A stretch of 15,732 bases of DNA from Rhodoferax sp. (GTDB taxonomy: Bacteria > Pseudomonadota > Gammaproteobacteria > Burkholderiales > Burkholderiaceae_C): the NCBI GenBank assembly GCA_028711355.1, contig JAQTSL010000045.1, forward strand, positions 1 through 15,732. Direction: 5' to 3'. The number at the start of each line of letters is the position of its first letter. Positions within the stretch are counted from its first letter, which is position 1. A program made the position numbers and the translations under genes. Below the pieces are notes generated by a model, which was given only the letters and a program-made list of their open reading frames with translations, ran no database searches and was not told the DNA's origin. Positions 14,587-15,732 of this stretch are shown here, one piece after another.

Positions 14587-14670
14587 GGCTGTCATTGCGG
14601 GCCACGATCCGCAATCCATGGATGCCGGATGTTGAAACCCCGGACCTGATCCGGGGCCGGCATGACAACC
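14587..14670. repeat. Structured palindromic repeat, copy B (84 bp)
   Basis: Related to the copy at 4361-4424. Ends are GGCTGTCAT (14587-14595) and ATGACAACC (14662-14670), inverted with one mismatch. The first hairpin is ATTGCGG/CCGCAAT (14594-14600 with 14609-14615). The second, ATGCCGG/CCGGCAT (14622-14628 with 14657-14663), holds an extra nested hairpin, CCCCGGA/TCCGGGG (14638-14644 with 14650-14656), absent from copy A. It lies 49 bases after aroF and 20 bases before the OxyR-like site. No T-run follows. Confidence 0.85.
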
Positions 14671-14690
14671 ATCTACTTTCACGTTGTCGA

Positions 14691-14727
14691 ATAGCTGATA
14701 TCTATGGGCCAATTTCACACAATCAAA
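14691..14727 (+). promoter_or_regulatory. Predicted OxyR operator of katG
   Basis: ATAGCTGATATCTAT (14691-14705) is a perfect match to the OxyR half-site ATAGntnnnanCTAT. After the expected 7-base spacer, 14713-14727 is a degenerate second half-site matching at about four of the ten conserved positions. The site ends 57 bases before the katG ATG, which suits an activator overlapping the -35. I could not place a confident -10. Confidence 0.7.
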
Positions 14728-14784
14728 TAGCCAGATTGATGCACCCGCCCTAAAGTTGAGGCTTCCAAACACTGGAGCCTCACC

Positions 14785-15732
14785 ATGAACACCCGTTCCA
14801 CCGCAGCCCAATGCCCGTTCCACGCCGCCGCTGGCGCACGCGCGACCCTTGGCGCCCAGTCCAACGCCGACTGGTGGCCAAATCAGCTCAACCTGGGCAT
14901 CCTGCACCAGCACGCGCCCGCGTCCAATCCGATGGACCCGGACTTCAATTACGCCCAAGCCTTCAACAAGCTGGATTTCGCCGCGCTCAAGCAGGACTTG
15001 GCCACGCTGATGACCGACAGCCAGGACTGGTGGCCGGCTGACTGGGGCCACTATGGCGGGCTGTTCATCCGTATGGCCTGGCACAGCGCGGGCACCTATC
15101 GCACCGCAGACGGCCGTGGCGGCGCGGGCAGCGGCAACCAGCGCTTTGCCCCCATCAACAGTTGGCCCGATAACGGCAACCTGGACAAGGCGCGCCGTCT
15201 GCTCTGGCCGATCAAGCAAAAATACGGCAACGCCATCTCGTGGGCCGACCTGATCATCCTGGCGGGCAACGTGGCGATGGAATCGATGGGTTTCAAGACT
15301 TTTGGCTTTGGCGCTGGCCGCGTGGACATCTGGGCGCCGCAAGAAGACATCAACTGGGGCGCCGAAAAAGAGTGGCTGGCCACCAGCGACAAACCGAACA
15401 GCCGCTACAGCGGCGAGCGTGACCTCGAAAACCCGCTGGCTGCGGTACAGATGGGCCTGATCTACGTCAACCCCGAAGGGCCGGACGGCACCCCCGACCC
15501 GGTGCTCTCGGGCCGCGACGTCCGCGAGACTTTTCTGCGCATGGCCATGAACGACTATGAAACGGTGGCCTTGGTGGCCGGCGGCCACACCTTCGGCAAG
15601 GCGCACGGCGCCGGTGACCCCAAGCTGGTCGGCCCTGCGCCCGAAGCCGCTCCGATGGAAAACATGGGTTTTGGCTGGATAAATAAGCACGGCAGTGGCA
15701 CCGGCGCTGATGCCACCACCAGCGGCATCGAA
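14785..15732 (+). CDS. katG: Catalase-peroxidase KatG, 5' part (316 codons in window)
   Basis: Bifunctional heme catalase-peroxidase that removes hydrogen peroxide. The frame is open from the ATG at 14785 to the window end; family members are about 720-740 residues, so less than half is present. The distal heme pocket is FIRMAWHSAGTYR with Arg96, Trp99 and His100. Tyr227 in GLIYVNPEGP is the tyrosine of the Met-Tyr-Trp adduct, with Trp99 as its partner. The proximal heme ligand is His268 in VAGGHTFGKAHG. NQRFAPINSWPDN (118-130) is also typical. GGAG lies 8 bases before the ATG. A predicted OxyR site is upstream. Confidence 0.96.
   Translation, partial: MNTRSTAAQCPFHAAAGARATLGAQSNADWWPNQLNLGILHQHAPASNPMDPDFNYAQAFNKLDFAALKQDLATLMTDSQDWWPADWGHYGGLFIRMAWHSAGTYRTADGRGGAGSGNQRFAPINSWPDNGNLDKARRLLWPIKQKYGNAISWADLIILAGNVAMESMGFKTFGFGAGRVDIWAPQEDINWGAEKEWLATSDKPNSRYSGERDLENPLAAVQMGLIYVNPEGPDGTPDPVLSGRDVRETFLRMAMNDYETVALVAGGHTFGKAHGAGDPKLVGPAPEAAPMENMGFGWINKHGSGTGADATTSGIE

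Noticed and set aside
14584..14634. Tiny frame (ATGGCTGTCATTGCG..., 16 codons) preceded by GGAGG, inside repeat copy B
   Set aside because: It consists only of repeat sequence, and the other copy lacks the same start and frame. The SD-like GGAGG is probably coincidental.
14386..15690. 434-codon open frame on the minus strand opposite katG and the aroF tail
   Set aside because: It runs antisense to katG, which has intact catalytic motifs, and its translation shows no recognisable domain. It is a by-product of GC-rich codon use.

Overview
The window looks like chromosomal DNA of a betaproteobacterium in the Burkholderiales, most likely family Comamonadaceae (Rhodoferax/Polaromonas-like). This rests on the high-GC coding style, a GlnK-AmtB pair whose AmtB carries a cleavable signal peptide, a Bug/TctC-type tripartite tricarboxylate transporter, and short dispersed repeats of a kind I associate with that family. 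The taxon is inferred; no rRNA or other marker gene is present. I see no prophage, integrase, IS transposase, tRNA, rRNA or CRISPR array.

Layout. (1) 1-1150, minus: 5' part of comM (YifB-type AAA+ Mg-chelatase-like helicase), cut by the window edge. (2) 1151-1329: divergent control region with a predicted NtrC site (1172-1188) and a near-consensus sigma-54 promoter (1270-1286) reading into glnK and amtB (1330-3238), closed by an intrinsic terminator. (3) 3355-4329, plus: an SMP-30/gluconolactonase-family enzyme. (4) 4330-4454: convergent gap filled by a 64-bp structured palindromic repeat (copy A). (5) 4455-10885, minus: in transcription order an AbrB-family membrane protein, response regulator TctD, sensor kinase TctE, then (after a 208-bp gap with a predicted TctD box and promoter) TctC, TctB and TctA. 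(6) 11014-13402, plus: glcE and glcF, two subunits of glycolate oxidase, without glcD alongside. (7) 13474-14538, plus: an AroF-like class I DAHP synthase. (8) 14587-14670: a second, longer copy (B) of the palindromic repeat. (9) 14691-14727: a predicted OxyR operator, then katG (14785 to the window end, partial).

How the genes work together. GlnK-AmtB is a nitrogen-responsive ammonium uptake and sensing pair, and its promoter architecture fits NtrC/sigma-54 control. The tct block is a self-contained nutrient-sensing module: TctE senses, TctD regulates, TctC captures an organic acid (citrate-like, exact ligand unknown) and TctAB imports it. The predicted TctD box has PhoB-type geometry (7-bp direct repeats at 11-bp spacing, 9 bp from a -10), which gives a direct mechanism linking tctDE to tctCBA. 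GlcE/GlcF would oxidise glycolate with a GlcD encoded elsewhere; the DAHP synthase starts aromatic amino acid synthesis; KatG removes peroxide under likely OxyR control.

Most genes are ordinary housekeeping or transport genes. The points most worth a second look are the regulatory sites and the two structured repeats, whose stems show compensatory base changes. I did not find a convincing undescribed multi-gene system.
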